Shown here: piece by piece, positions 8,593 through 18,077 of the stretch
Numbering within the stretch: the stretch's first letter is position 1
Layout of the letters: every line of letters starts with the position of its first letter
IMG/VR virus record: IMGVR_UViG_3300027771_001853
Coordinates: 233,624 to 297,623 of that record
Reading direction: 5' to 3' (one strand)
From: a virus
DNA: 64,000 nt
The notes under the pieces: generated by a model
Told to the model about the DNA's origin: nothing
The model's database searches: none
Seen by the model: the letters and a program-made list of their open reading frames with translations, nothing else
Position numbers and translations under genes: made by a program

Positions 8593-10443
8593 CTAATCTT
8601 TTAGTAAATCTTCTAGGTTCTTACTAACATCCTCTAATTCCTTAACACCCTTATTAAGTTTTATTACTCCGTTGTTTGTTCTATCCTCAAGAATTAGTGG
8701 TAAGTCCGAATCTCTGGCAAACATTTCTATCTCTAAGTCTGCACCCATATCAGCTCCTCCAGCTCCACCTTCTTCAGCTGGTGGTTCTTCTGGGGCATCA
8801 CCTCCTAGGTCACCCCCTGAAGGTGGTGGTACGTCACCAAATCCTCCAGTGTCTTCACCTTCTTCTGTACCTGATTCTGCACCTCCTGCGTCTTCTTTTG
8901 GTGTTCCGTATAAAGCATCAATTTTATCAAAAATACCAGTACTTGTTATAACTTCACCAGTTTTACCCAATTCTTCACCAACAGCTTTCTCTATTCTTTG
9001 TTGTTGTAAATCTAACTTAACTTCTTCATCACTCATACCCAACACATTCTTTTTAGCCCATGTTGATGACGTTGCTTGAATCCCATTTCCTGGGTCGGTA
9101 ACACAGTCTCTATATAACGTAACTTTTTCTTTCCAAAGTTCAATTTTTAGTAAGTCCGATTGTGTGGATGGGTTAGTTAACCCTAATGTAAAATTATCTA
9201 ACTCGTCTTCAAAACCTAATATATACAAATGTATTATTGCTATTTTATTTAGTTCTTGTATAATAGCTTTTTGGACGTGGTTTATCGTTCTTGCAAATCT
9301 AATGTCTTGTAATGATAAATTTTTACCCTCACCTACTACGTCTTCAAAACCTAAAAAAGCTTTAGGTACACGTAATGCAGCTAATAATTTTTTCTGTATG
9401 TACTCAATATCCGCAATCTCACTTAAATTCTGTGCACCGGGTAAAGTTTCTATTGGCATAGGTGCTGCCGGGTCACGAACTGGGATAAAGTAATCTTGGT
9501 CCACAGCTAATTGATTGTACCTTAAATCCACATTACCATTTTGTGGGTCAACAACTTGGTCTCTTTTAAATTTATTAGCGATTCTTTGTACATAAGCCTC
9601 AACATCTTTATCATCCATATTCCCAACATAGACCTTAAATACCCTTCTTTCTGGTGCTCTAGAAGTCCTATAAATCAACATGGCATCTTCAGCTAACAAT
9701 AATTGTTTCCATATTCTTCTAGACTTATCTAGTACCGAGGTGCCATATGGTAATCTTCTATCGTCACCCAATAACCTAAAATGAGCTACTTCCCAATTTT
9801 TAAAAACCATATCCTTATCTTTCCAACCAAACTCTATCTTCCTATCTTCAGTGTCACCGTCAAATGCTCCAGCACCATAAGCGTCTGGTTTATTTTCAAT
9901 TCTTTCAATTTCTATGTTTGGTAGTTGGTTTACACCTAAAACCCCCTTTTTAGGGTCCACTTTAAGATACACAAAATTATCACCGTATTTACAAGTATTT
10001 CTAATCCACATAGGTAAATTAGTTTCCACATCTATCACATTATTGAATAGGTCTGCTAAGATACTTTTTATTCTTTTTGATTCGGAGTATATGTTCAACA
10101 TAAACCCTTGTTCTGACATTGTTGTTGCTTCGTCAGCCATAATATCTAAAGCTGCTGAAATTTCCGGAGTAAACTCCATGGATTCATAGTCATAATAAGA
10201 AGCTAACCTTGTAGGTTCATAGTAGACCGCTTGTTGGTATAGTTGGTTTTCTACCTTACTCCATTGATTATTTATATAAGATGATTGTTGTTGTTGTAGT
10301 TTTTCTTTTTCGTACTCAGCTTTGTCGGTTGTTCTTAAAAGCACTTCCTTATCAAAATCGTATGATGGTTTTGGGGCTCTTGGGCCATTTGGTCCAAACA
10401 GGGAAGCTAGTCTCTGATATAATGTTAAGTTTTTTTCTGCCAT
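8593..10443 (-). CDS. Portal protein (T4 gp20-like)
   Basis: 616 residues forming the dodecameric DNA gate at the head vertex. Portal-family features visible: SMEFTPEISAALDIMADEAT near residue 90, WEVAHFRLLGDDRRLPYGTSVLDKSRRIWKQLLLAEDAMLIYR in the wing, PERRVFKVYVGNMD, then QKKLLAALRVPKAFLGFEDVVGEGK and the long helix that follows. The C-terminal ~80 residues are a Gly/Glu/Pro-rich low-complexity tail (GGAESGTEEGEDTGGFG and similar) ending in a helix. Upstream is a small gene, then the terminase, the classic T4 order. Confidence 0.95.
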   Translation of the reverse strand: MAEKNLTLYQRLASLFGPNGPRAPKPSYDFDKEVLLRTTDKAEYEKEKLQQQQSSYINNQWSKVENQLYQQAVYYEPTRLASYYDYESMEFTPEISAALDIMADEATTMSEQGFMLNIYSESKRIKSILADLFNNVIDVETNLPMWIRNTCKYGDNFVYLKVDPKKGVLGVNQLPNIEIERIENKPDAYGAGAFDGDTEDRKIEFGWKDKDMVFKNWEVAHFRLLGDDRRLPYGTSVLDKSRRIWKQLLLAEDAMLIYRTSRAPERRVFKVYVGNMDDKDVEAYVQRIANKFKRDQVVDPQNGNVDLRYNQLAVDQDYFIPVRDPAAPMPIETLPGAQNLSEIADIEYIQKKLLAALRVPKAFLGFEDVVGEGKNLSLQDIRFARTINHVQKAIIQELNKIAIIHLYILGFEDELDNFTLGLTNPSTQSDLLKIELWKEKVTLYRDCVTDPGNGIQATSSTWAKKNVLGMSDEEVKLDLQQQRIEKAVGEELGKTGEVITSTGIFDKIDALYGTPKEDAGGAESGTEEGEDTGGFGDVPPPSGGDLGGDAPEEPPAEEGGAGGADMGADLEIEMFARDSDLPLILEDRTNNGVIKLNKGVKELEDVSKNLEDLLKD

Positions 10444-10482
10444 AATTTTAAATTTACGATAATAATATCGGTTGTCAATTAT

Positions 10483-10728
10483 CTAGACCACATAATCACA
10501 AATAACATAGTCTTCTAATACATATGTTACTTCACACTCGACCTCAACGAAGGGTACTTGTGGTATAGATGATTGTACGTTTCTTTTGTTTAAATCGGGT
10601 GGGAAATATATCCATTCATAAACAGCCTGGTCTAGTGCTTGTCTTAAATTCTTTTTAATGCAACGACCAAAACTATTTCTAGTTAAACCTCTACCACATT
10701 TATTACCACCTACTTTTCTTACACCCAT
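10483..10728 (-). CDS. Small hypothetical protein between portal and terminase
   Basis: 81 residues starting MGVRKVGGNKCGRGLTRNSFGRCIKKNLRQALDQ, a basic Cys-containing N-terminus followed by a beta-rich acidic C-terminus (PFVEVECEVTYVLEDYVICD). It has no recognised family. It starts 7 bases downstream of the terminase stop and is probably translated with the packaging genes. Confidence 0.6.
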   Translation of the reverse strand: MGVRKVGGNKCGRGLTRNSFGRCIKKNLRQALDQAVYEWIYFPPDLNKRNVQSSIPQVPFVEVECEVTYVLEDYVICDYVV

Positions 10729-10735
10729 ATTATTA

Positions 10736-12469
10736 TTATTTTAGTCCTCCGAATAACCATAAATATTCTTTAGGGTTGTTTGGGTCCATATTGACAGGTC
10801 TCCCTGAAACTGTATGTGGACTCCATACCGGTTTATTACCTCTGGTTGGTTCTTCTCTTGCTACATCGGTGGTAACCCAACTATCTAACATTGCTTTAGC
10901 CTGGTTTGTGTTCCTTTCTAGTTCAGCGAAAGAATTTTGGGCTACGTATAATGCCATAGCAATTGCCATAATTAAGTCATCGTGGTGTCCTTTCATATGG
11001 TCTGGACGACCATTTAAATAAACAAATGTTTTAAACTCATTAATTAACCTATGTGACCTAACAATAAAACCTGTCCTTAATTGTTCTTCTAGAGCTTGTA
11101 TTATTTGTGCTCTTTTACTGTTAAAGTTAATCCCGGGACATTTATCCTCTTGGTTTGGGTTGAACTTCCAAATGTCGTTAGATTTTACATTATCATAATA
11201 TAAATTTTTGTATCCTAGTTCTATTAATTTTCTAGACGTTGACACTCCCATACCACCGGTAATGTCTACCACAATAAAACACTTATATTTTATAGCCCAT
11301 TTATTTGCTAATTCAGCCGCTATATCTGGTGGGATTTTCCCTAAGTATTCTAATACTTGTTCCCTATCATCAAAATCTATAATAGTAAAAGATGTAAAAT
11401 CGTCACTATCCCCTCTGGAAACATCAATCCCCATAATGTAACGATGACCTTCTTTTGGTGGTTTCCAAACCCATAGAGTATTACCTACCCATATCTCTAG
11501 TGGGTCACACACGTCTTTCATTAAGTCAGCTATAGTGTCTGAAGGTATAACATTATCACCCGAACCTAAAAATGCACATTCTAGTTCTTGTGATATTTTT
11601 CTTCTGTCAAACTTTAATTTTTTACACATTTTTTCAAACCAATCAGTAAATGGTTTGTAACCTAACTGTAATAATTCATCAGCCCTATCTAACGAGTTTT
11701 CTAATATTTCTTCATCTTTATACTCATCTCTATTTAATAGGAAATGTGTAATATCTTTAGTTTTTACCCACCTTAATCCTTTATTAAATCTAGGGTCACG
11801 AAACCACGTTAAACTACTAATTTTAAATTGGTTTAGTCCTCTAATGGATTGGTCATATATCTCATAATAAATCCTGTCGAATCCGTTCGGTGTGGATATC
11901 ACCACAACCTTACCCCCTGTAGCTAAAGATGCCATACACGCTGCCCATAAATCATCACCGGACTCTATGTAAGCCGCCTCATCAAATATTAACATAGTGG
12001 GCGTGTAACCCCTCAACGCATCCACAGATGTTGCTACAGCTTTTACTTCTGAATCATTATTTAATTTATAATGTTTTTGAGTGTCTTTGTCTTTAGAAAA
12101 CCCAACATTTATCCAATCGGGCCACTGACGTAAAAATCCTTTTATTTTACTAGCCATCTCTACTGCCGTATCTAATTTATTAGCTAATATAAGTATTTTT
12201 TCTGGTTTTTCTTTTGATGCGAATTGTAGTGTTTTAGATATCCAAGCTGATGTAGCGGTAGACACTCCTGCCTGACGATACTTTAAAACTATATTATCAT
12301 TATAGTTTTCATAGTCATGAATCATCTCTACTTGTTCGGGAAATAATTTAAATGGGACGTACTTACTCTGAGTATTATCATAAGTTTCCAAATATGTTCT
12401 TAGAGCATAATCGGTGTCTTTATAACACTTAGCGTATTCTTTTATATATTCTTGTCTATTCATAGCCAT
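10736..12469 (-). CDS. Terminase large subunit (T4 gp17-like packaging ATPase/nuclease)
   Basis: 577 residues. The ATPase domain has the deviant Walker A RQAGVST (65-71) typical of gp17-like terminases, Walker B TMLIFDEAA with Asp163/Glu164, and a coupling motif VVVISTPNG. The nuclease domain opens with RYIMGIDVSRGDSDDF, has CFIVVDITGGMG, and ends with KGHHDDLIMAIAMAL carrying the acidic metal ligands. The protein docks on the portal and pumps then cuts the concatemeric DNA. Two Met codons six bases apart (12469 and 12463) are possible starts; an ATATTTATTATAT element lies directly upstream. Confidence 0.97.
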   Translation of the reverse strand: MAMNRQEYIKEYAKCYKDTDYALRTYLETYDNTQSKYVPFKLFPEQVEMIHDYENYNDNIVLKYRQAGVSTATSAWISKTLQFASKEKPEKILILANKLDTAVEMASKIKGFLRQWPDWINVGFSKDKDTQKHYKLNNDSEVKAVATSVDALRGYTPTMLIFDEAAYIESGDDLWAACMASLATGGKVVVISTPNGFDRIYYEIYDQSIRGLNQFKISSLTWFRDPRFNKGLRWVKTKDITHFLLNRDEYKDEEILENSLDRADELLQLGYKPFTDWFEKMCKKLKFDRRKISQELECAFLGSGDNVIPSDTIADLMKDVCDPLEIWVGNTLWVWKPPKEGHRYIMGIDVSRGDSDDFTSFTIIDFDDREQVLEYLGKIPPDIAAELANKWAIKYKCFIVVDITGGMGVSTSRKLIELGYKNLYYDNVKSNDIWKFNPNQEDKCPGINFNSKRAQIIQALEEQLRTGFIVRSHRLINEFKTFVYLNGRPDHMKGHHDDLIMAIAMALYVAQNSFAELERNTNQAKAMLDSWVTTDVAREEPTRGNKPVWSPHTVSGRPVNMDPNNPKEYLWLFGGLK

Positions 12470-12509
12470 ATATAATAAATATCGACAAAATTATTCTAAG
12501 AGTACAATT

Positions 12510-14816
12510 CTATTGGCTCTGTAAGAAATTTAATTCATCTGGTGATAATGAGCCCATACCTTGATTAAATATTTTATCAAGAATGACATTCATGTCTAGG
12601 TCAGATGGTATATCCCCACTTGGTTTAGTTTGTTTTGGTTTTGCTTGTGGTCTTGGTGTTGGTGGTGTTGGTTCTTCTTGACTTACACTTTCATCATAGT
12701 CATCTTCTTGTAAATCTTTAATTATAGATTTTACAATCTTTTGAAGTTCCATTTTACCTTCATCACTCCCCGATAAAATTTGTTTTGCTAAATCAAAAAA
12801 CTCTTCTGGTTCCATCCTTGTGAATTCACTAAAAAGATAATTTTGTATCTCTGTCTTATCTTCATCCATAAGTTCTTCTGGGTAAGCTGCTCTAAATTTT
12901 GACCAAATTACTGGACCTAATCTTAAGTCCCATATTTCTGCTGGTAGGGTATCAGTTGCCTTCATAACCATTTCGGCCTTTTTAGGGTCACTAGGAAGTC
13001 CTTGTGAAGCTAATAATTCCATCACACCTTTTATTAATTCATGTACTAATACTGGGAATGTTATCCCTACTGCTCTTATTGTCGGTGGGTCTGTTTCTAT
13101 ATCTATCTCTTCTTTTCCAGCTGCAGATTCTTCACCTTGTCCCATCATTTGTGCTGTCTCGTCCGACATAATCCAATATACCAAATCATTAACTGACATC
13201 ATAACACCATATAGGTCTAATAACTCTGGGTTTATAGCGTTTATCTTTTCTGGTATCATGTGGTATAGGTAGTGACCTTTCTTAGCTGAACCTTGTATTA
13301 AAGAATTTATAAATCTTCTCTTTTCTTTTTCAGCGTCAAACATCTCAAATGTACCAAATAATTCTTCTTCACTACTCATCTCTTCTTCTGATGGTTCCTC
13401 CTCTTCTCCTTTTTGCATTCCTGACATATCCACTTCACCCATACCAACAATCTTAGCGTCAAATTGTACAGCGTCATCAGGTAGTGACATATATTCTTTT
13501 ACCAATTCTACAGCTAAAGTCTCCAATTGTTCTTTATTTTGTGATTCTATCTGTAATATTTTCATAGTGGAACTTCGTAACATCATCTGTAGTTGCATAA
13601 ACTCGTTTTGAGTTACTTGACCCAAACCAGTATATTTTTTAACATTATCCACAACCTCTTTAAATCTTTCAGAAGCTACTAACTCTTCAAAATTATCTGG
13701 AATACCATCAGCGTCTACATCTGGAAAAGCTGGATTATCCCCTAAAGGGAAATCTTGTGAACCTATTTTTTGTTCAATATCCGATGCCATCCTTTCTGGG
13801 TTATCACCATAATCAATTGGTGGTGCTTCCAATAACTGGGATTTAGTGTATTCTGGTAAAGCTTTAGGTTTTGGTTTAACCCCTGGATGTGGTTTATATG
13901 GTGTACCCCTTCTTTTAGGTGGGGATTTTGTCCCAGGTTTAGTTGGTGCTATAGTTGGTGATTCTGTCTCACTGGGAGCTTCCTGACCACCCGAGAATAT
14001 AGATTCAAAATCTAACCAATCAGGTAAACCAGTTTCTTTTTCTGTTTGTACGTCCTCTACACCAACAACTTCTGTCTCATTAATTGTTCTTATTAATTCA
14101 GATTTTGTCATAGCAGGTCTAGAATTTTTTTGTACAATTTCTTTTATCCAAGTCTCTACTAACTTAGGGTTAGTATTTTTTATATTTTCATCTTGTTCTA
14201 CTTTTTCAGGTAGAGTCCCAAAATCTTCCGTATCATCAGAAAATTCTTTAGCGTATTTTTTCCATTTTTTACCTTCTTTACCTTTTTCATTCGCTTTAGC
14301 GTAAAAATATCTTGCTTGTGCTTTTGATGCGAATTTTTCTATTAGGTGTTGTTTTGTCACCCCTTCAAACATACCCATACCGTCATCGTCATCTTTTGGG
14401 TTCCCAAACCCATCGTCAGTGTCTGGACCTACCTGGTGTGGGTCTTGTGTTACCTCACCTTTTCCTGGGTGTATAGTGTCTTCATCGTACCCCTCATCTA
14501 AGTCGTTCTCATCTATAACATCTTTTTCACCGTTAACGTCTTTCTTTAATTTTTTACCGTCTACTGAAGCATCTGGAAAATCTTCATTTACCTCTAACTC
14601 TTGTTCTTTTTTTGATATGTCACCGTATGCTTTTGATAGGTCTGCGTAATCTTTCGCTATATCAGCTGAGGTCTTATCCTCTTCTTTAACCACCATACTA
14701 TGTAACATATTCATGCCACTTTCATTAAGTTTACTTAAAAAAGGTATAGACATACCCTTACTAAGTAATTTTTTAATTTTTATTCTATTTTGTTTTGTGT
14801 TCGAGATTTTTGGCAT
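12510..14816 (-). CDS. Large acidic head-region protein with cleavable N-terminus
   Basis: 768 residues, unrecognised. The basic N-terminus contains PFLSKLNE|SGMN, an I/L-x-E type site at residue 32. Then come a very acidic region (NDLDEGYDEDTIHPG...DDDDGMGM), a basic FASKAQARYFYAKANEKGK helix of the kind seen in phage internal proteins, a Pro/Lys-rich linker (TKPGTKSPPKRRGTPYKPHP), a helical acidic central domain, and a C-terminal Pro-rich stretch with a final short helix. Placement next to the terminase and the leader suggest a capsid-internal or neck protein; this is inference. Its start overlaps the preceding gene's end by 32 bases. Confidence 0.7.
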   Translation of the reverse strand: MPKISNTKQNRIKIKKLLSKGMSIPFLSKLNESGMNMLHSMVVKEEDKTSADIAKDYADLSKAYGDISKKEQELEVNEDFPDASVDGKKLKKDVNGEKDVIDENDLDEGYDEDTIHPGKGEVTQDPHQVGPDTDDGFGNPKDDDDGMGMFEGVTKQHLIEKFASKAQARYFYAKANEKGKEGKKWKKYAKEFSDDTEDFGTLPEKVEQDENIKNTNPKLVETWIKEIVQKNSRPAMTKSELIRTINETEVVGVEDVQTEKETGLPDWLDFESIFSGGQEAPSETESPTIAPTKPGTKSPPKRRGTPYKPHPGVKPKPKALPEYTKSQLLEAPPIDYGDNPERMASDIEQKIGSQDFPLGDNPAFPDVDADGIPDNFEELVASERFKEVVDNVKKYTGLGQVTQNEFMQLQMMLRSSTMKILQIESQNKEQLETLAVELVKEYMSLPDDAVQFDAKIVGMGEVDMSGMQKGEEEEPSEEEMSSEEELFGTFEMFDAEKEKRRFINSLIQGSAKKGHYLYHMIPEKINAINPELLDLYGVMMSVNDLVYWIMSDETAQMMGQGEESAAGKEEIDIETDPPTIRAVGITFPVLVHELIKGVMELLASQGLPSDPKKAEMVMKATDTLPAEIWDLRLGPVIWSKFRAAYPEELMDEDKTEIQNYLFSEFTRMEPEEFFDLAKQILSGSDEGKMELQKIVKSIIKDLQEDDYDESVSQEEPTPPTPRPQAKPKQTKPSGDIPSDLDMNVILDKIFNQGMGSLSPDELNFLQSQ

Positions 14817-15189
14817 AATTTAAAATTAAATCTTTTGTATATAGTTTATCTTCAACCGACTTCAAGTCTTCCCCGAAGGAAAATACAGCTCTTGAGTCTG
14901 TAATATTTTCATCATCGTATATCTCCCAACATAGAGAGATAACGTTATCTACAGCGTCACACATACCAAAATAATCCGAGTTTTGGATTAATTCAAATTG
15001 TATATCACTATCATACAGTGTACCTACTTTTGTAATAACTTCTAATTGTGGGGGTGTCGGACTACCTTGTGCTGGTGTTTTGTCCCAATCTTCTCCCCAA
15101 ATATCAGCTACATCATCTGAGAAGATAAATTCGTACACATTTTGCCCTTTGTAGTTGGGTCCTAGTTCATTTACATAGACAAGGAACAT
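14785..15189 (-). CDS. Hypothetical head-region protein
   Basis: 134 residues, acidic, beta-rich start MFLVYVNELGPNYKGQNVYEFIFSD followed by alpha/beta sequence including SLCWEIYDDENITDSRAVFSFGEDL. No family recognised. The 3' end overlaps the start of the downstream 768-residue gene by 32 bases, implying translational coupling. Confidence 0.65.
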   Translation of the reverse strand: MFLVYVNELGPNYKGQNVYEFIFSDDVADIWGEDWDKTPAQGSPTPPQLEVITKVGTLYDSDIQFELIQNSDYFGMCDAVDNVISLCWEIYDDENITDSRAVFSFGEDLKSVEDKLYTKDLILNYAKNLEHKTK

Positions 15190-15203
15190 GATTGATTAAT
15201 TTA

Positions 15204-16553
15204 TTAAGATTTTAAACCTTTTCTACTAATCTCTGTAACCTTACCATTACTGTTAAACACTAAAGAACCTTTAGTATTTTTACCAACTACTTCAATGTTG
15301 TCATTTTCAGTTAAGAATTTTCTACTAGCTGATTCTTGTTCAATAGTTTCGGTATGTTCCAAGATAGAAGTTATCTTTCTTGCTTTGGTTAACTTAGAGT
15401 CTAAAAAGTTGTTTCTTTTTTGTTTATTATTTGCTTTTTCTTCTTTACTAACTTTAAAGTAATTGTTAATCACACTACTTACTTTATCGTAACCTTCAGC
15501 AAGTTCTTCCCCGTCTGTTGGTTGGAATATGTTAGCTAATTCATCATCACTGAAATCCATTTTAGTTCCTGATTTTTTAAAACTTCTTAGTGTTTTTTCT
15601 AAAGCTTTTTCTCCGGCCCAACCACCTATTGCTGCTCCTGCTGCACCCATCATAGCTGGGATGTTTTCGTCTAAATCCAAATCACCACCATCGTCTCCCA
15701 TATCAAAATCCATTTCCATTTCTTCGTCGTCTCCCATATCAAATTCTTCTTCACCACTAGACTCCATATCACCCATGTCATCTAAATCATCATATTCAGA
15801 ATCAGTCTCTTCAAATTTTTCTACAATCTCTTCTCTATCTTCAGAATCTAGATTATCTAAATTAACAGCGGAAATAACCGAATTTAACACATATTTTATC
15901 GTTTCAGAATCTAATGCACCTTGACCATCAGCTTTACGTAATTTTTGACCCAATTTACCAGTTAGTTTTTGGATACTTTTAACAGCGTCTTCTTCTTCAG
16001 CACCATCACCACCTTCAACATCAATGTCCATATCCATTTCCATTTCTTCATCATCACCTTCATCACCACCTTCAACATCCATATCCATATCCATCTCTTC
16101 ACCTTCAATACCCATATCGTCACTACCCATATCCATATCGAAATCCATATCTTCTTCTACTTCAGGTTCTGGTGTTGGTAAGTCTATTTTTAGTACTTTT
16201 TTTTGTTCCTCTATAACCCCGTAATTGTTAGCCTCATTAATCGACTTCATTTTGAAGTTTAGTCTTTTTAATGCTGTAGAATAAGAAGTAAAAGTTTCGT
16301 TTCTATTTGCTGACCCTAATTGCCCATCAATATGTGAAAGGTTATTTTCGTCTTTACCAGATTTTATGAAATACTGTTTATTCTCTTTTATTATAGCATA
16401 AACATTACCATCCTGCCCTTTAACACTATAATGGGTATTAGAATAATTTGTTACGTTACTAGGTTTACTACTAATTCCCGCTATTTGTTTTATTCTTTCT
16501 ATTTTTTCTTGTAATGGTAGTTTTTCACTCCCCACTGGTTTTAATGCACTCAT
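15204..16553 (-). CDS. Second Asp/Met-rich prohead core-like protein
   Basis: 449 residues. An N-terminal ~110-residue basic domain ends in SINE|ANN (residue 107), a predicted protease site. Next is a long acidic stretch of Asp-Met repeats (DMDMGSDDMGIEGEEMDMDM, then related blocks), a Gly/Ala helix AMMGAAGAAIGGWAGEKALEK that could be membrane-active or a packing helix, and a basic C-terminus. The Asp-Met repeats closely resemble those in the core protein at 4997-6478, suggesting a paralogous or convergent scaffold component. Confidence 0.7.
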   Translation of the reverse strand: MSALKPVGSEKLPLQEKIERIKQIAGISSKPSNVTNYSNTHYSVKGQDGNVYAIIKENKQYFIKSGKDENNLSHIDGQLGSANRNETFTSYSTALKRLNFKMKSINEANNYGVIEEQKKVLKIDLPTPEPEVEEDMDFDMDMGSDDMGIEGEEMDMDMDVEGGDEGDDEEMEMDMDIDVEGGDGAEEEDAVKSIQKLTGKLGQKLRKADGQGALDSETIKYVLNSVISAVNLDNLDSEDREEIVEKFEETDSEYDDLDDMGDMESSGEEEFDMGDDEEMEMDFDMGDDGGDLDLDENIPAMMGAAGAAIGGWAGEKALEKTLRSFKKSGTKMDFSDDELANIFQPTDGEELAEGYDKVSSVINNYFKVSKEEKANNKQKRNNFLDSKLTKARKITSILEHTETIEQESASRKFLTENDNIEVVGKNTKGSLVFNSNGKVTEISRKGLKS

Positions 16554-16577
16554 TTTTAATATTTTTATTTTTTTTAT

Positions 16578-17006
16578 TTAACTAAATTGTCCTGGTCCCC
16601 CTAGACTACTACCACCTAACGTATTTGGGTAGAAAGTATATCCACTATAAATACCTGGGCCACCTAACTGTCCAGGTGGGTCTGTTGCTGTACTATTATC
16701 TGGGTTAAAAGGCCACATTTTTTCTCTCATGGTCTGTCTTTCATCCTCATAACAATCATGACAACTACATGTAAAACACGCATCAGTTAAAGTACCACCA
16801 ACATGAGTTACAATCATATCTAGTGTACTCCCTGCCGGTATCGCTACTACAGCACCATTAAGTACTAGATTAGCCACAGCACCTCTAGCGTATACTGAAG
16901 TACATGTTATCCCAGACAAACGCCCGGTAGGCATCTGCATAAACGGTTGTATGTCTGCACCGCAGTATAATTTGTCACTCGAGCTGTTATCGTATCCTAT
17001 TGCCAT
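16578..17006 (-). CDS. Hypothetical structural protein, Gly/Cys-rich
   Basis: 142 residues. The N-terminal part looks like a beta sandwich (GRLSGITCTSVYARGAVANL, then VVAIPAGSTLDMIVTHVGG). A CFTCSCHDC cluster near residue 78 could bind metal, and the C-terminus is Gly/Pro-rich and probably flexible. A late-type box precedes it, so it is likely a virion or assembly protein. Not assigned to a family. Confidence 0.6.
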   Translation of the reverse strand: MAIGYDNSSSDKLYCGADIQPFMQMPTGRLSGITCTSVYARGAVANLVLNGAVVAIPAGSTLDMIVTHVGGTLTDACFTCSCHDCYEDERQTMREKMWPFNPDNSTATDPPGQLGGPGIYSGYTFYPNTLGGSSLGGPGQFS

Positions 17007-17027
17007 ATTGTAAGTCTATTTGTTTCT

Positions 17028-17035
17028 TATAAATA
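17028..17035 (-). promoter_or_regulatory. Late-type box TATTTATA before the 142-residue protein
   Basis: Sense GTATTTATAAGAAAC ends 21 bases before the start codon at 17006. Confidence 0.6.
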
Positions 17036-17056
17036 CTTCGATTAAAAAGAAAAAAT

Positions 17057-17818
17057 TTATATAGTTAATATGTTATCTATAAGTTTATTCTTTAAATCAA
17101 TTAATTTTTTAATATACCCGTTTCTTCTTAGTACTTTGAAGACCAAATTCTCATAAGAATATTCACCACCAGACTCTAATCCACAGCTTCTGTATTTCTT
17201 TAATTTAGCTTTAATGTCTTCAATTTCTTTTAGGGTTTTTTCTGGTTTAAGATTCTTAGACCTTTCCACTAACCTGTCTATAGCGTCTACCCAGTTAGTT
17301 GCTTTCTCATCTAACTTTTTATCATCTATGGTTACGTGTTGGTAGGAGGGTTCAACTATCCATTTATTGTATAGTACCGAGTACACACCACTAGAATGGT
17401 GTACTTCTCTATAGTCTTGTGAGTATATTTCTACCTCATAACCGTCTATAGTAATATCGTGGGTACTATTCCATATGGTTTTTTTACTATTTAAGTAATT
17501 TCTGACAAGTTCACTATTTTCGTCTATTTCATTAAAATCTAAAATTATGTGTAGGTCAATGTCTGAAAATTTACTCCAATTAAAATTAGCTAAACTACCA
17601 GTCATAGTCACATCATACACATCACATTCTTGTGTGTCTATATCACAACTTAACTCTTCCATACCGGTATAGTCAAGAAATCTGTCAGAAACACTTAGTA
17701 GTGTGGACCTAACTTTAGGGTTCAAAGTGTATGTCCCGTCTTCCATTTCGTCCCATATTGATGGTGCTAAATGGTCCTTAGTTTTAAAGCTTTTTAGTAT
17801 CGATGATTTTACTCCCAT
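17057..17818 (-). CDS. Nucleotidyltransferase-fold protein
   Basis: 253 residues. The segment TMTGSLANFNWSKFSDIDLHIIL matches the pol-beta superfamily signature (G-S, spacer, D-x-D) with strands on both sides, and a later GYEVEIYSQ strand could supply the third acidic residue. Such proteins transfer NMP groups to RNA, protein or antibiotics; the acceptor here cannot be predicted. The C-terminal third is helical and basic. It sits at the upstream end of the head cluster with two tandem late boxes directly before the ATG. Confidence 0.7.
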   Translation of the reverse strand: MGVKSSILKSFKTKDHLAPSIWDEMEDGTYTLNPKVRSTLLSVSDRFLDYTGMEELSCDIDTQECDVYDVTMTGSLANFNWSKFSDIDLHIILDFNEIDENSELVRNYLNSKKTIWNSTHDITIDGYEVEIYSQDYREVHHSSGVYSVLYNKWIVEPSYQHVTIDDKKLDEKATNWVDAIDRLVERSKNLKPEKTLKEIEDIKAKLKKYRSCGLESGGEYSYENLVFKVLRRNGYIKKLIDLKNKLIDNILTI

Positions 17819-17822
17819 AACT

Positions 17823-17841
17823 TATAAATATTTTATAAATA
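17823..17841 (-). promoter_or_regulatory. Two tandem late-type boxes TATTTATA
   Basis: Sense TATTTATA occurs at 17841-17834 and again at 17830-17823, the second ending only 4 bases before the ATG at 17818. A transcript starting at the usual distance would be leaderless or nearly so. Confidence 0.6.
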
Positions 17842-17842
17842 A

Positions 17843-17868
17843 AAAATGGTTGCAATTGCAACCATTTT
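17843..17868 (-). terminator. Palindromic terminator AAAATGGTTGCAATTGCAACCATTTT
   Basis: A perfect 26-base palindrome (half-site AAAATGGTTGCAA) with A and T runs at its ends can act in both directions. It separates the upstream minus-strand genes (tRNA, KTSC gene) from the nucleotidyltransferase transcript, whose late boxes begin 2 bases further on. Confidence 0.7.
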
Positions 17869-17945
17869 GTTTGTTTTATTTTTAATTTGTTTACACAATA
17901 TCCCCTTCTGGGGGTTATCGATATGTTTTTTAACTATTAGTTTAG

Positions 17946-18059
17946 TTAATTTTTATACTCTTCCCAGTACTTAAAAGTATCTCTATCTTTTTTAGAACCG
18001 TGTATTACTGGTTTCCAAAATACAAATAAAGCTACAACTATTAATATAAATGCTATCAT
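17946..18059 (-). CDS. Very small single-span membrane protein
   Basis: 37 residues: one hydrophobic helix MIAFILIVVALFVFW followed by a charged tail ending TFKYWEEYKN. A clean ATG and stop, in line with neighbouring minus-strand genes and just downstream of the tRNA. Function unknown; phages often encode such peptides near lysis or host-takeover genes. Confidence 0.5.
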   Translation of the reverse strand: MIAFILIVVALFVFWKPVIHGSKKDRDTFKYWEEYKN

Positions 18060-18077
18060 AATGTTTTTTTAAGTTAG

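Noticed and set aside
17885-17945. CCCC-TTCT-GGGG hairpin near 17910 as a terminator
   Set aside because: No T run follows in either direction, so termination is not supported; the palindrome at 17843-17868 is a better candidate.
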